Source of the DNA: Eutreptiella sp. 'Long Island Sound 2002'
Lineage: Eukaryota > Euglenozoa > Euglenophyceae > Eutreptiales > Eutreptiaceae
Reading direction: 5' to 3'
Assembly: GCA_964036045.1 (NCBI GenBank)
Contig: OZ038383.1
Location: 115,169,241-115,233,240 of the forward strand
DNA length: 64,000 nt
Shown here: piece after piece, positions 35,634-45,790 of the stretch
Position numbering within the stretch: position 1 is the first letter of the stretch
Layout: each line of letters begins with the position of its first letter
The notes under the pieces: generated by a model
What the model was told of the DNA's origin: nothing
Seen by the model: only the letters and a program-made list of their open reading frames with translations
The model's database searches: none
Translations under genes and position numbers: made by a program

Positions 35634-35849
35634 CTACCGAAAGGCTGAGCCTGTCCGAGGGGGACAGGCCGAAGCCGTGCAGGCGCATGGCGAAGGGGAA
35701 GCCGGCCTCGGGCATGTCGCTGCCCGACAGAGTGAAGGCCTCGCGCGCCGGGCCCTTCAGGACGGAGAAGGAGGCGGCGCCGTGCACGACCACCGGCTGC
35801 GGGAGGGCGCTGAGGACGCCCCCGGCGAAGAGGCACAGGGCGTACGGCC
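35634..35849 (-). CDS. Exon 8: end of domain A (PYALCLFAGG) and start of domain B
   Basis: The acceptor TCCGCAG|GG completes a Gly codon. Its 71 codons begin PYALCLFAGGVLSALPQPVV, the G-x-Y-x-L-C signature that closes domain A. They continue into AREAFTLSGSDMPEAG and AMRLHGFGLSPSDRLSLSV, which read as the opening strands of domain B. Two donors are possible, 4 nt apart; the one giving GTA G|GTGTGT (phase 1) fits exon 9, and the other (35638, GTAGGT, phase 0) does not. Confidence 0.8.
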
Positions 35850-36519
35850 CTGCGGACGGGGGCAGAGAGGGAGGGGGTGTGGGTGTGCTACACCCGCCGC
35901 GCTCTGCCCCCCACCCCCCGGGCCCGTTCTGTGGCCTACGCCCCCTTCGGCGGATGGGGCTCGCAGTGCACCGGCCCTGACAGCCCCTCGCCGGCCATCT
36001 TGGCCCCTGCACTAAACGGGAGGGGGATCAGGCGCCCAGAGGCCCCCGGGGACACCGCGTGCACACCCCCGGGCCCTTGGGGGCTTCGGCAACGCTCTGC
36101 CGCTGCCCCTCCACCGCACGAGCCCCTACACCCCCCCCCCCCCCGCACCCTCACACGGTCGGCCCATGCGCATGTCCGTGGACACCCCATCGCACCCCCC
36201 AAACGGAGGGGGGACATGCGCAGCGGCGGGGCAGGCGGTCACAGAAGGCTCCTTTGGACCAAAGGTTGGCCATTGGTGATGTGTGACGGTCATACGCCCA
36301 ACGGAACCCGGGCTCCTTTGGTCCGGGGATTCGGAGGTGGATAGGCCAATGCCCCTTCGGGAGATGGGCCGCACACATGATTGGGAGTGCGCCAGAGGGC
36401 CCACGATTGCAACCGCCCGATACTGCCACCCTTGGACTACAGATGCTGCAGCGCCCGTGCGCTTGGGCACGTCCCTTCGAGCCACAGCCCCCCCCCTCCC
36501 CCCGCACGGCGTCCCACAC

Positions 36520-36874
36520 CCGCTTCGTCCGGGGCCCGGGTCCGCAGGCCGGTCACGGCGTAGCCCTCATTTGTGACGTTGGCGCCGGTGCCGGCGATGG
36601 GGCGGAGGCGGCGCGGATTGAGGGCGTAGGCGGTGTAGCAGTCCTGCACGTCCGGGCGGTACTCCGAGCCCAGATTGGGGTCCTGGAACGCCTGGAACGG
36701 CGTGCCCCCCACCGCCTGGGCCACGGCGGCGCGGCCCTTGACGCGCCGCGCGGCCCCGGGGGCGGGGATTGGGTTGGCGCCGACGTACGTCTCGCGTTGA
36801 TCGGACACGCGCTTGCCCAACTTCGCAAAGAAGAAGTAGTCCGAGTCCAGAACTCTGGGCGCGCCTCGGGGGAC
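36520..36874 (-). CDS. Exon 7: core of first beta-rich extracellular domain
   Basis: The acceptor GGTGCAG|GTC is phase 0, and a run of C on this strand upstream serves as pyrimidine tract. Its 118 codons have ordinary composition, for example VLDSDYFFFAKLGKRVSDQ near the start and a PDVQDCYTAYALNP segment with the only Cys. There is one sequon, NVT, in GTGANVTNEGYAVTG. The donor CGG|GTGTGG is phase 1. Third positions are overwhelmingly G/C. I find no named fold; by its place between the stalk and exon 8 it forms the body of domain A. Confidence 0.83.
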
Positions 36875-36904
36875 CTGCACCGCAAGTGCGGGGGGGGGGG
36901 GGGC

Positions 36905-37060
36905 GGAGTGTGGGGGGCATGCCACAGTGCCATGTACCAGAGGCAGGGGAATGAGGCCCTTTGGGGGCAGTGCTGTGCACCGGAGGCGGGGGGAATGAGG
37001 CTCTTGGGGGGGGGGGGGGATGTCACAGTGCCGTGTACCTGAGGCAGGGTTTGGGTTTGG
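36905..37060 (+). repeat. Dispersed repeat (GGCATGCCACAGTGCC...GAGGC), ~3 tandem units
   Basis: Three units of about 55 bp with landmarks CACAGTGCCATGTACC, AGAGGCAGGGG, AATGAGGCCCTTTGGGG. One further unit is at 38175-38240 and three inverted units are at 47815-47985. It ends in GGGTTTGGGTTTGGGTTTAG, which only loosely resembles a telomere repeat. Confidence 0.75.
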
Positions 37061-37309
37061 GTTTAGTGTGACCCGACAATATGAGGTCCCCATGGGAGCC
37101 CCACGCCCCAACGGTTGGCAGGGTCTGGCATTAGAGCGGCGATTCACCCAAGGGCCTCTCCAGACGCTGTGTTTCTTGCCGCCTGTTCGGCTCTTTGTTG
37201 TGCCACTTGCTGCACCCGCACACTACGCGGCGTCTGCCTGTGCGGTGGGATGTGTGCCACCACCCGGTGGGCGGTGTGCCTCCGCGCCGAGGGCTTTGTG
37301 TTGTCCTGC

Positions 37310-37740
37310 TGCAGCTACTGCAGCTCCTCTCTGGGGGTGCAGCACCGGTAGTCCATCAGGTGCAGCTGTTGTGCTGCAGCCGCAGCCCTTTAGCTATCGC
37401 CGTCGTGCTGCAGCAGCTACAGCTGGTTTCATGCTGCAGCTCCTATGCTGCAGCTCACTGCACCCCGGTACCAACCTGGGGGCTATGGGGTGCTGCATCG
37501 GCTGCACGCCAGCTGCTGCCATCGTACTGCAGCTGCAGCAGCTCCTTGCATGCTGCAGCTCCTATGCTGCAGCTCACTGCAGCCAACCCCCACCACGTTA
37601 CCAATCCAGGGGCTATGGGGGTGCTGCTGCTGCATCCCTTCAGTAGCTGCTGCTCGTTTCATGCTGCAGCTTCTCTGACGCAGCTCACTGCGGCGTACCC
37701 CCGTCCCGTGACCAATCAAGGGGCTATGGGGGCTCTGCCA
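37310..37740. repeat. Tandem repeat of ~110-130 bp, rich in CTGCAG
   Basis: Three imperfect units carry CATGCTGCAGCTCCTATGCT, GCAGCTCACTGC, then CCA[AG]CC[AT]GGGGGCTATGGGG. CTGCAG (a palindrome) occurs about a dozen times. It lies in the intron between exons 6 and 7. Confidence 0.85.
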
Positions 37741-38174
37741 ACGACGTTGTTCACGTGCACAGCGCGGGGCTTTCTCATGGCGTGCACTGCATGTGCTGGT
37801 GTGTCCCCACCCCAAGTGCCGGCCGCTCCCTGCGGTTTAGGAGAACAGTGCGAGGAGGACGTCCCCCAGTCCTGAGCACTGGACTTCCATCCGATGGTTC
37901 CGGCGCTCCCCCGATGTTGGCGGTGCCCGAGGCCGCGGGGGATGGGACCGCCTGCCTCAGGGGGGCCACTTGGGGCTCCCTCCGTGCGCTGCACGTTGCT
38001 GCCGGTGTGTATTTGCATGGCCTCCCAGGCCCGTTTGATGTGGGCTGTCGCAGGGCCTTGTGCAACGCCGGTGAGGGCGCACAGGGAGGGCGGCCAAGTT
38101 TGGCCTCATCCACGGGGCCGAGCCCTTGGGGTGGGTGGCCCTTGCTCGCCGCGACAAGGGCATGGCTGCGGGCC

Positions 38175-38240
38175 TGAGGCAGGGGGACGAGGCCCTTTGG
38201 GGGGGCATGCCACAGTCCCGTGAACCGGAGGCGGGGGTTT
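38175..38240 (+). repeat. Dispersed repeat, single unit
   Basis: The sequence GACGAGGCCCTTTGGGGGGG then CATGCCACAGTCCCGTGAACC and GGAGGCGGGGG matches the units at 36905-37060. Confidence 0.7.
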
Positions 38241-38655
38241 CGGTTTTTGGTGTTGGCTGTGGGAGGCACTGGGTCCGTGCCCCCACACGCCGGCGCCCCG
38301 GGCCCAAGACCCGGGCGCTTGTACGCTCTTGCCTCCTCTGGACCGCGGACTTGTCTCTGCCAAAAGAGTAGACGCGGCTCCCGCGCGCACTTCGGATTCG
38401 GACCAGGGCCCTGCATCGGTGCCTGTGGAGCCATCCCGTGGGCCTGCACCCCTTTCTTGGCCTGCCCATTCCCCGCCAGTCATTTGCTGCGCAGCACTCA
38501 TCCTCCGCTGGGCGACCGCGGCCACTGGCCGCTGGGCCCAGCCTCTCACCGTCTGCTGCCCCTGTCTCTGCCCCCCCCCCCCGACATTCTCTGCCGTGGC
38601 CATCGGACTGTGGGCCCAGCCTCTCGCTGCTCACTGCCCGCCCCAGTGAGTGCCA

Positions 38656-38710
38656 GGGTTCGAACCCGGGCCCTTCGAACTGCGCATCCTCTGCATTACC
38701 AGCCACACTG
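38656..38710 (-). ncRNA. tRNA-like pol III element
   Basis: The B box GGTTCGAACCC (minus) is a perfect match and sits in a T-arm-like stem. An A-box-like TGGCTGGTAATGC lies 39 nt upstream. The acceptor stem pairs only partly. Because GGTTCGAACC is palindromic, orientation rests on the A box alone. Confidence 0.4.
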
Positions 38711-38990
38711 CACACCTGCTTACTCACTGCTGCCGTTGGGTTTATCTACTTGGTCAAGCGCTCTGAGCGCACCAGGTCACCTGCGGTGTGCCCTCAAGGC
38801 GCCATACGGGCGCTCTCCGGGCACCTGTTGCTTCTGTGGTGCGCCCGCACCGCGCCATGCGGGCGCTCTTGGAGCTTCTGGCCATCTGCTGTGTGCCCTC
38901 TTTGGGGGGGCCTGTTCATCTCCGGTGCGCTCCCCACCCCCGCCCCCCAGTGCACTGCACCCCCCCTCCCCCTGCGGCACAGGCCCATAC

Positions 38991-39326
38991 CCCGAAAGTG
39001 ATCGAGAAGGTCTCATTGGCGACGGGCAGGCGGTCCGTACTGTACACCACCAGCGGCTCCGCCGTGAAGGTGAGGGTGACCGACGCGGTGGCCGTGTGCG
39101 TGTGTGTCCGTGTGCCAGCGACGGTGGGGCTGTCGGACGGGGCGGCGGTGAGGGAGGGGACGGCGAGGGCGGTGGGGCTGAGGGACCCCGTGACCGCGGC
39201 GGTGCGCGTGAGGGCCTGGGGGACCGAGAGGGAGTCGGTGGGGGTGGGGCTGGCCGTGACGTTGAGGGTGGGGCCCGGAGGCGAGGGGGTGCGGGACGTG
39301 CCGTTCGAGAAGGTCATGGAGGCGTC
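38991..39326 (-). CDS. Exon 6: end of stalk and start of first beta-rich domain
   Basis: The acceptor CTCCACAG|GAC is phase 0. Its 112 codons begin DASMTFSNGTSRTPSPPG, pass through Ser/Thr/Ala alternation (THTHTATASVTLTFTA), and then change to ordinary protein sequence, EPLVVYSTDRLPVANETFS and ITFG. The sequons NGT, NVT and NET are present. The donor GGG|GTATGG is phase 0. The last 30 residues start the first domain, with the pattern F-S-I-T-F-G before a turn. Confidence 0.83.
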
Positions 39327-39792
39327 CTGTGGAGCGCGTGGCAGAGGGACGGGGCACGAGCGGTGTAGAGGGGGTCGGGTGGGGGGGGGCTGTCGATCCG
39401 TCGTCATGAAATGAGGCAAAACACAGTGTCCGGGGGGGGGGCTTCGCTGCCGCAAGCGCCCCACGGACATCTGCAGCGCCGGCGGTACGACGACGGGGGG
39501 CGTTGCACGAACCCGGAAAGCCCCAGACTGAAGCGGGTGCTGCCCCCCTTGGCCATCGCCCTCGCACCACCGCCCCCCCGGTCCCCCCCCGGGACCCACA
39601 AATGCAGGGCATACACCGGGAATTGCCCTGGACACCGCTGACGAAGGGGGGCCTGAGTCCCGGTCGAAACCCGAAACCGGGACCGAGTGGACGACGAGAA
39701 AAAGGCAAAGGGAAGCCGAGGAATGGGAGTTGCTTTGTTGGCCCAGCCTCACAATACATTACGACGGATGTCCATTGGACGGGAACCGGAGC

Positions 39793-39869
39793 CTTCGGCT
39801 GCGTGGCTCAGTCGTCATGCACCCAACGCCTGAACTGGAGGTGCCCGGTTCGAATCCCGTGAGCCGGAG
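39793..39869 (+). ncRNA. tRNA-like pol III element with consensus A and B boxes
   Basis: A box TGGCTCAGTCG at 39804-39814 and B box GGTTCGAATCC at 39847-39857 are 43 nt apart, as in a tRNA. The ends pair as CTTCGGCT with AGCCGGAG (one G-U). Two T-arm pairs are broken, and about three extra bases lie between the outer stem and the A box. A tRNA pseudogene or SINE head is more likely than a working tRNA. Confidence 0.5.
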
Positions 39870-40348
39870 GAGGCGGTACGAGGGATAGAGGGTCATTACA
39901 CGGTGGCGTCCGGACGGGGCCCATGGCACGCCACGGAGCCAATGCCCGTCCCGTTTGATGTGCGTTGAGGAAGAGGTAGACGACCCCGTGACACGGGGGA
40001 CAAGGCCCATGGGCATATGCGTTGCTTGGGGGGGGTGGGGGCAAAGGCTGAGGAAGTGTGCCTCGCGGGTGTGCCCACGGATGCGGGGGTTCACAGTCAA
40101 CGCGTTCGCATCGATTGTCACGCCCGACACTGAGAGGGGCCGAGGGGGGGGCGGGGGGCAGTGGTCCAGGGTCTGCTGGCCAGGAGAGGGCTGAGCGAAG
40201 GGTAATGCCGTATGGATCCTTCATGTCTTAGCCCCCACAACCCGCCGCCGATGGAGAAACAGAAATGGTGCGGTCAAGACGGCGACTTGGCGGACCATCG
40301 GGAGAAGATCGACACTGCCTCATGTGGTGAAGAATAAACGGGTGACTG

Positions 40349-40375
40349 TCCAGGGCCCCGTAAAGAAACCTCAGA
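40349..40375 (-). mobile_element. Dispersed GC-rich element, inverted fragment
   Basis: The sequence gtgactgtccagggccccgt and the bases around it are the reverse complement of the segment ACGGGGCCCTGGACAGTCAC in copy 3. Only this short block is clearly shared. Confidence 0.5.
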
Positions 40376-40546
40376 TGACCATATGTCACACAGGGGGGCA
40401 GTGGTCCCTCTGCCCTCGAGGGGAGGGCGGCACACGCTCCGCTTTGGGGCGGTGGCGGGGGGACGCCCGGTCCATGAGGCCCCGGGGACGTGCCCCCCCC
40501 CCCCCCCCCCGCCGCACCCCCGTGGGCCCTGTGCCCCGTCCCCCAC

Positions 40547-40626
40547 ATCCGACGCGGCGGTGGTGAGACCCCTCCGAACGTCGCGGGCCTGGGGACGACG
40601 GAATGCGAAGCATCGCCAGCGCCGGG
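40547..40626 (+). repeat. Dispersed ~80-bp repeat, copy B
   Basis: The block GGCGGTGGTGAGACCCCTCC through GAAGCATCGCCAGCGCC is homologous to copy A at 17142-17220. It lies directly beside the donor of exon 5. Confidence 0.65.
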
Positions 40627-40660
40627 CCCTCCGCCCTCCCGCGGCCCATGCCCTTCAGAC

Positions 40661-40905
40661 CTGCGAGGGGGTGCGGTGCCCCCGCGTGAGCGTGCCCGTC
40701 AGCGTCCACGAGGGCGTGAGGGGGCGGGTCAGTGAGGGCGTGAGGGTCGGGGCGGCGCTGCCCGTCACGAAGGCGCTCCGGGACGGCGTGGCCGACCATG
40801 TGCCCGAGGCGGACGGGGGGCTCGGCGTTGGGGAGGCGGCCAACGCGGACCCGCTGGCGGTGGCGCTTCGAGTGTCAGTGGGGGCCTCGCTGATGGAGGG
40901 CGACC
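40661..40905 (-). CDS. Exon 5: Ser/Thr-rich stalk segment
   Basis: The acceptor TTCTCAG|GG completes the Gly codon from exon 4. Its 81 codons begin SPSISEAPTDTRSATASG and end TLTRGHRTPSQ. The alternation is looser than in exons 1-4, with Trp in GTWSATPS and PSWTLTG. The donor CAG|GTCTGA is phase 0. Donors of exons 1, 2, 3 and 5 all read CAG|GTCT, which supports a common origin of these exons. Confidence 0.82.
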
Positions 40906-42343
40906 CTGAGAAGAGCGAAGGAGCGCAGGAGGACGGCCCCCGCCCGCCAAAGTAATGCGCCCGTCCCCACGTCTGCCCGCCCACCCCCCACAACTTCGCA
41001 CTGCGCGGGGGCGCTGGTACGCGGCCCATCACACGGGGCCTCCGTTGCACTGGGGCACGCCCCAAGACCCCGTGGCATCGCCGCACTCCAACGCCGCGCC
41101 CTCAGTCCGAGCCTTCGAAGTGCCCGCAGGCCCCCGGTGTCGTAGGGTCTGTGCCCCCGGCGCAATGGCACCGCCCGATTCGCCGTGGGCCCAAGAACGG
41201 GCGAGTGAAGTGGAGCCCCATCGGACGTGTGGCGCCCAACGGAGGGTCGAGTAGGGCCGTCCGAAGGGCGTCACCGCCGGGGGGGCCCGCGGAGGTGTGC
41301 GCCGCGCCGGTCGTCGAGGGGCCAGGGACGCCCCACAACACGGCCCCTTCTCTGGGGAGGCTCCGAAACGCGAGTGGGGGCGCCCCAAGGGCACCCCCCC
41401 TCCCCCCCTCCAAAAGGGGTACTGACTGAACCCCGATTCAGTGGTCTTCGGGATCAGAGACCAGAAGTGGGCGCGGTCATGGGGGTCTGGGGTCATGCCA
41501 TTGCGTCCCTTTTTGGCTCCCGCACAGCCCCTCCACACGAGACACAACGCCCCCCCCCCCCCCCCCCGTGTGACATTCCGTCGCGTTGTTGTTTCTTTAC
41601 GGGGCCCTGGACAGTCACCCGTTCGTCCCTTCGCATGTTGCGTCGGGTCGCTGCGTTCTGTCGGCCGCTGCGGCCGGTGCTCCTGCGGGTGTCGTTTCCG
41701 CGTTCGCGGGGCCCGGGGGTGGGTGTGCTGGGGCTGTGATGGATGTGGCGGGGTGTGCCGTTTGTGCGTCAGCGGCGCCCAGTGGGGGTTGTGGTGGTTG
41801 TGGCGGGGGTCGTTTGACTGGTTTTGCTGTCCACACACCTCCGTCCCCCCCCCGCACCCGGACGAGGACGCGTCCGAGAGATCATGGGCACAGTGGTGGT
41901 GGAGTGGGCGTTTGCCTCCATCGACGTCGGGGGGGTGTTGTTGGGCCGGGGGGGGGGGGGCAGTGCACTTTTGTGGGGGGGGTGACGTGGTGTGGGTGTG
42001 TGTGTCGGGGGGGGGGGGGGGGACGCTATGGCCCTGGCCCACGGGCACAGAGATGGGACGGCACGCCCCCCGCCGCCTCAGACATCATCCCTTCCTCCAG
42101 GACCACCAGTGAAGATGGCACCGTCCCCCACCCTCCGTCCACGGGGCATTTGGGGGGGCCGCTGGGGAGGGGGAGAGGGGGGGGGGGCTCAGAGAGGGAG
42201 GGCCCAACCCCCACAAAGACCCAGAGAACAGCCCGCGGCCATTCTACAGCCCCCTGCTCCTCCGCTGCCCACTGCCAATGGGCGGTGGCCTGGCGGCGGC
42301 AGCGGGAGGCAGACGACCGGGGGACGGGGCGGGGGGCGGATAC
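40906..42343 (-). other. Intron between exons 4 and 5 (1,438 nt)
   Basis: It contains copy 3 of the dispersed GC-rich element (41568-41850) and several G/C runs of 10-19 bases (41555-41567, 41950-41961, 42008-42022, 42176-42187). Nothing else is supportable. Confidence 0.65.
41568..41850 (+). mobile_element. Dispersed GC-rich element, copy 3
   Basis: The closest relative of copy 1, with long identical blocks (for example around GGTGCTCCTGCGGGTGTCG and GGGGCTGTGATGGATGTGGC). It includes CTGGACAGTCACCCG, which copy 1 lacks and copy 2 partly keeps. It is in the intron between exons 4 and 5. Confidence 0.75.
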
Positions 42344-43563
42344 CAGTGGACCACAAAGACACGCTGTGCGCGGGGGACGCCGATGGCGTCGGCTCCGGCG
42401 ACATCGACGCGGAAGAGGGGCTGGGGGTGGGGCTGGGCGAGCGCGTGTCGCTGCGGCGCGGGGGGCGGGTGCTCGATCGTGAGGCAGAGGGGCTGCGCGA
42501 GGGCGTGAAGGTGGCGGTGGTCCCGGGCGTGGGGGTGCCCGTGGGGGAGTGGGACGCGGTGGGACTGGCACTCCCGATGGCGGTGCGGGCGTCCGTGAGG
42601 GTGTTTGTGCGGGTGCGGGGGGCGGAGCGGGAGGGCGTGGCAGTGAAGGCGCTGGTGGGCCGGGGGGTGTGGCTGCTGGACCGCGTGGGGCTGGGGGTGC
42701 GGGAGGGGGAGGGGGTGTCCCGGACGGTGCGGCCGGCGGTGCGGGAGCGGGACGGCGTGGGGGACGCGGTGGCGGTGCCAGGCCCCGTGGGGCTAAGGGT
42801 GGGGGTGGGGGTGAAGGTCCCGGTGGGCGACGTCGCGGTACGAGAGCTCGTGAGGCCGGGGGAGAGGGATGCGGTGGGCACCGGCGATGGGGGGCTGAGG
42901 GTGGGGCTGAGGGTGAAGTGGGGGGTGGCCGTGGGGGTGGGGGTGGGGCTCCGGGACACGGTCCGCCACGGCCCCTGCGACCGGGAGAGGGAGGGGGTGG
43001 GAGTGAGGGTGACGGCGGCGGTGGCGCTTGTGCTGCGGGCGCACGAGACGGTGGTCCGGGTGCGCGTGGGGGAGGGGGGGGAGGGCGTGGCATGGGCCGT
43101 GGGCACCAGCGTCACCGTGGCCGTCGGGGTGCGGGTGCGGCTCCACGAGATACGGGCGGTGAGGGTGCGGGAGTGGCCCGGGGACGGCGAGTGGGAGAGA
43201 GTGGGGCTCGTGGGGCTGGGGGTGGCGGTCGGGGTGGGGGGGCGCGACAGCGAGGCCGAGGGGTGACTGGTGTTGGTTCGGCTGACGGTATCGGATTGTG
43301 AGAGGGAGGGGACTGTGCGGCTGGCGGAGACGGTCGAGGCGGTTAAGGTGGCGGTTGGGGTGGGCGACTGTGAGGGCGAGGGCGAGGGGGTGGAGGTTGC
43401 GGTGGGGGACGGGGCGCTGGGGCGCACAGTGCACGAGACGCTTGGGCTGACTGATGGGCTGCGGGACAGCGTCGTGGAGCGGGTGGTGGAGGGGCGGGGG
43501 GGGAGGGTGGCGGTCGCACTTGTTGTGAAACTACGGGCGCTGGTCCGGGTCGAGGAGAGGCTC
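42344..43563 (-). CDS. Exon 4: Ser/Thr-alternating mucin-like stalk
   Basis: The acceptor GTTCAG|G completes the Arg codon from exon 3 (phase 2). It has 406 codons, beginning SLSSTRTSARSFTTSATA and continuing with Thr/Ser/Pro-rich alternation. It ends in a less repetitive sequence, AHSVSLWST plus G, at donor CTG|GTATCC (phase 1). The loss of strict alternation in the last ten residues may mark the start of a structured boundary. The rest of the larger open frame, above 43563 and below 42344, is intron. Confidence 0.82.
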
Positions 43564-44040
43564 CTGAACGGACAGCGGACACTCGCGGATGGGGCTTGGG
43601 GTGTGTGGCATGGGCAAATGGGGCAGTGTGCGGAGGAGGGGCGAGGTGGTGCTTCGCCTTTAACACACCGTACTTGGCACTTGGCAACCGGGTGAGGGTT
43701 ACGGTTCCCCCCCCACACATACACACAAAGACACACACGCCCACACGCGCACCCACACACAGACGCATACATCACTCACTATGCATAGCCCGAACAGCGC
43801 CAAGCAGCAGCCCTCATTTACACCCATCATGGTACTCCACATGTGGACCTGTGGACCAGCGGGCAATGGACGATGGCTTGTGATGAGAAGACATGGCCCT
43901 TGGTGACAGGGAGCAGTTGATGGCAGAAATCCTTTCTTTCACCAATGCAGGTGCTCTGGTGGGTGTTGGTACGCCCGTACGCATGCACGCATTGACACCG
44001 CCCCCCAACACACACACACACACGCACACACACACACACA

Positions 44041-44405
44041 CATTGAAGAACCACGAAACAAGAACGGAGCAAGAAAAGCAGTTACGAAACATGTGTAAAC
44101 CATGTCCAGGAGGGTTATTCCAGCCCTTTGCAGGTGTGACCTGCGGGAAGCAGCAAGCGGTAAGCAACAGACAACAGGTGACTGGTGCTCAGGGCCAGCT
44201 GCAACTTGGGTTTACCAAGTTCTCTCTCTCCATCGGTGAGCACCTTGGTGTGACGTCTCATTGTCATCGCTGACTTCTACGGGAGAACGGCCGCTGCACC
44301 AAGGGTCCAGTCACAGAACAGCAGGTCTCACAGGCCAGCACCGATCATCCACAGCGCAAGCAAGAGATGTATGTATACATGTATTGGATGCAACCATCCA
44401 ACCGC
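44041..44405 (+). repeat. Direct duplication, copy 1 (part of (CA)n-headed family)
   Basis: It starts GAACCACGAAACAAGAACGG after a CA run and ends GCAACCATCCAACCGCGC. Copy 2 is 605-615 bp downstream with few differences (above 90% by eye). Shared landmarks (GACTGGTGCTCAGGGCCAGC, ATCGGTGAGCACCTTGG) also occur near 30735-30812. Confidence 0.85.
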
Positions 44406-44652
44406 GCAGGCACAAGGGAAGGGGGGGACTGGGGCTTGTCGGCCCCCTTCCCCCGTGGGCGCAGCGTTGTATGGCGGGCCCGTGCTGCATCTACTCTTCT
44501 GAATATGCGTGTCAAGTCCACCCGGTAACTCTTTGGGTCTGATGACACTGGTATTCCATGTCATTATCCTCGCACACGCACGCACACGCACACGCACGCA
44601 CACACGCACACGCACACGCACACGCACACACACACACACACATGCACACACA

Positions 44653-45022
44653 CGTTGGAGAACCACGAAACAAGAACAGAACAAGAAAAGTGGTTAAGAA
44701 ACATGTGTAAACCATGTCCAGGAGGGTTATTCCAGCCCTCTACAGGTCTGACCTGCGGGAAGCAGCAAGCGGTAAGCAACAGGCAACAGGTGACTGGTGC
44801 TCAGGGCCAGCTGCACCTTGGGTTTACCAAGTTCTCTCTCTCCATCGGTGAGCACCTTGGTGTGACGTCTCACTGTCATCGCTGACTTCTACGGGAGGCT
44901 GGCCGCTGCACCAAGGGTCCAATCACACAACAGCACGTCTCACAGGCCAGCACAGATCAGTCACAGCGCAAGCAAGAGATGTATGCATACATGTATTGGA
45001 TGCAGCCATCCAACCGCGCCGA
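44653..45022 (+). repeat. Direct duplication, copy 2 (part of (CA)n-headed family)
   Basis: Nearly the same sequence as 44041-44405, again led by a CA array (44569-44644). The unit CA array plus 360 bp was probably duplicated as a whole. Confidence 0.85.
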
Positions 45023-45410
45023 AATAAAGGCACGGTATCAGAGTGCCTCAGTGTAGGAGCCCAGTCCTTCACCTACCGTATTAACGGGTTGGACCACCGC
45101 GCACCTCCTTGAGCAGTCACTGGTGCGGGCTCCAAGGCACTCATACATGTGTACTGCCTGCCATGAGCTTCACGGAAGTGGCAACTCAGTATCACCCGTG
45201 TATTTAGAGACACGCTCACGGACACACACACACAGGGACAGACCTCAGTGCTGACACACCTGCAGGATACTACTTACTAGCTTGAGACCATTAGCTAGTT
45301 TGCATTCAGTTTGCATCCAGCTTTCGCAGGGCGGGGATTGCCAGAATCATTGGGTTGGCGCAAGCAAGCATACACCGTCATTGTGTCACACACACACACA
45401 CACACACACA

Positions 45411-45510
45411 CAGGGAACTGCAAAACAAGAACGAAGCAAGAAACGAGGTGAAAAAAAACTCTTCACGAGCCGCAAAGCAGCCCTAGACATCTTTCGGTGT
45501 GTTGATAGAA
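45411..45510 (+). repeat. (CA)n-headed family, partial copy
   Basis: After a CA run: GGGAACTGCAAAACAAGAAC, then GCAAAGCAGCCCTAGACATC, TTTCGG. The same landmarks are at 31040-31130 and 52064-52160. Confidence 0.65.
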
Positions 45511-45711
45511 ATAGCTAGCTGCGGCTCTAAACAGCCGATGCGGTGTGATTGAGGTTTGTCTTGTGCCCTCACCCTGTCCCTCTTATGTGTGCACTAATCA
45601 ACGGACCAATAAGGTATCCATGGAGGGATTCGTGTTCATGACAGTTCATAGCAACCAATGTTAGGTGCACCTACCTAACCACACACACACACACACACAC
45701 AAACAGACATT

Positions 45712-45790
45712 CACGGTGTGGCCTGAGTGCGCAGCAGGTACATGTGAGCGCACCATGTGGGTTCATATCCCTCTAGTTGGAATTGGTGTG
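45712..45790 (+). ncRNA. tRNA-like pol III element (weak)
   Basis: An A-box-like TGGCCTGAGTGCG at 45719 and a B-box-like GGTTCATATCC at 45760 have a spacing of 41 nt. One mismatch lies in the B box core. No clean cloverleaf was found. Confidence 0.28.

Larger units (their letters stand above)
36875..38990 (-). other. Intron between exons 6 and 7 (2,116 nt)
   Basis: It contains units of a dispersed repeat (36905-37060, 38175-38240), the CTGCAG-rich tandem repeat (37310-37740) and a tRNA-like element (38656-38710). No other gene is supportable. Confidence 0.6.
39327..40660 (-). other. Intron between exons 5 and 6 (1,334 nt)
   Basis: It contains the best tRNA-like element in the window (39793-39869), an inverted fragment of the dispersed GC-rich element (40349-40375) and one copy of an 80-bp repeat (40547-40626). 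Confidence 0.65.

Noticed and set aside
35627-35640. Stronger donor GTAGGT for exon 8
   Set aside because: It leaves phase 0, while exon 9 needs phase 1; the donor 4 nt further on fits. It would be right if an unseen exon lies between.
37053-37075. Telomere-like GGGTTTGGGTTTGGGTTTAG
   Set aside because: Only three imperfect units at the end of a dispersed repeat, inside an intron; not an array.
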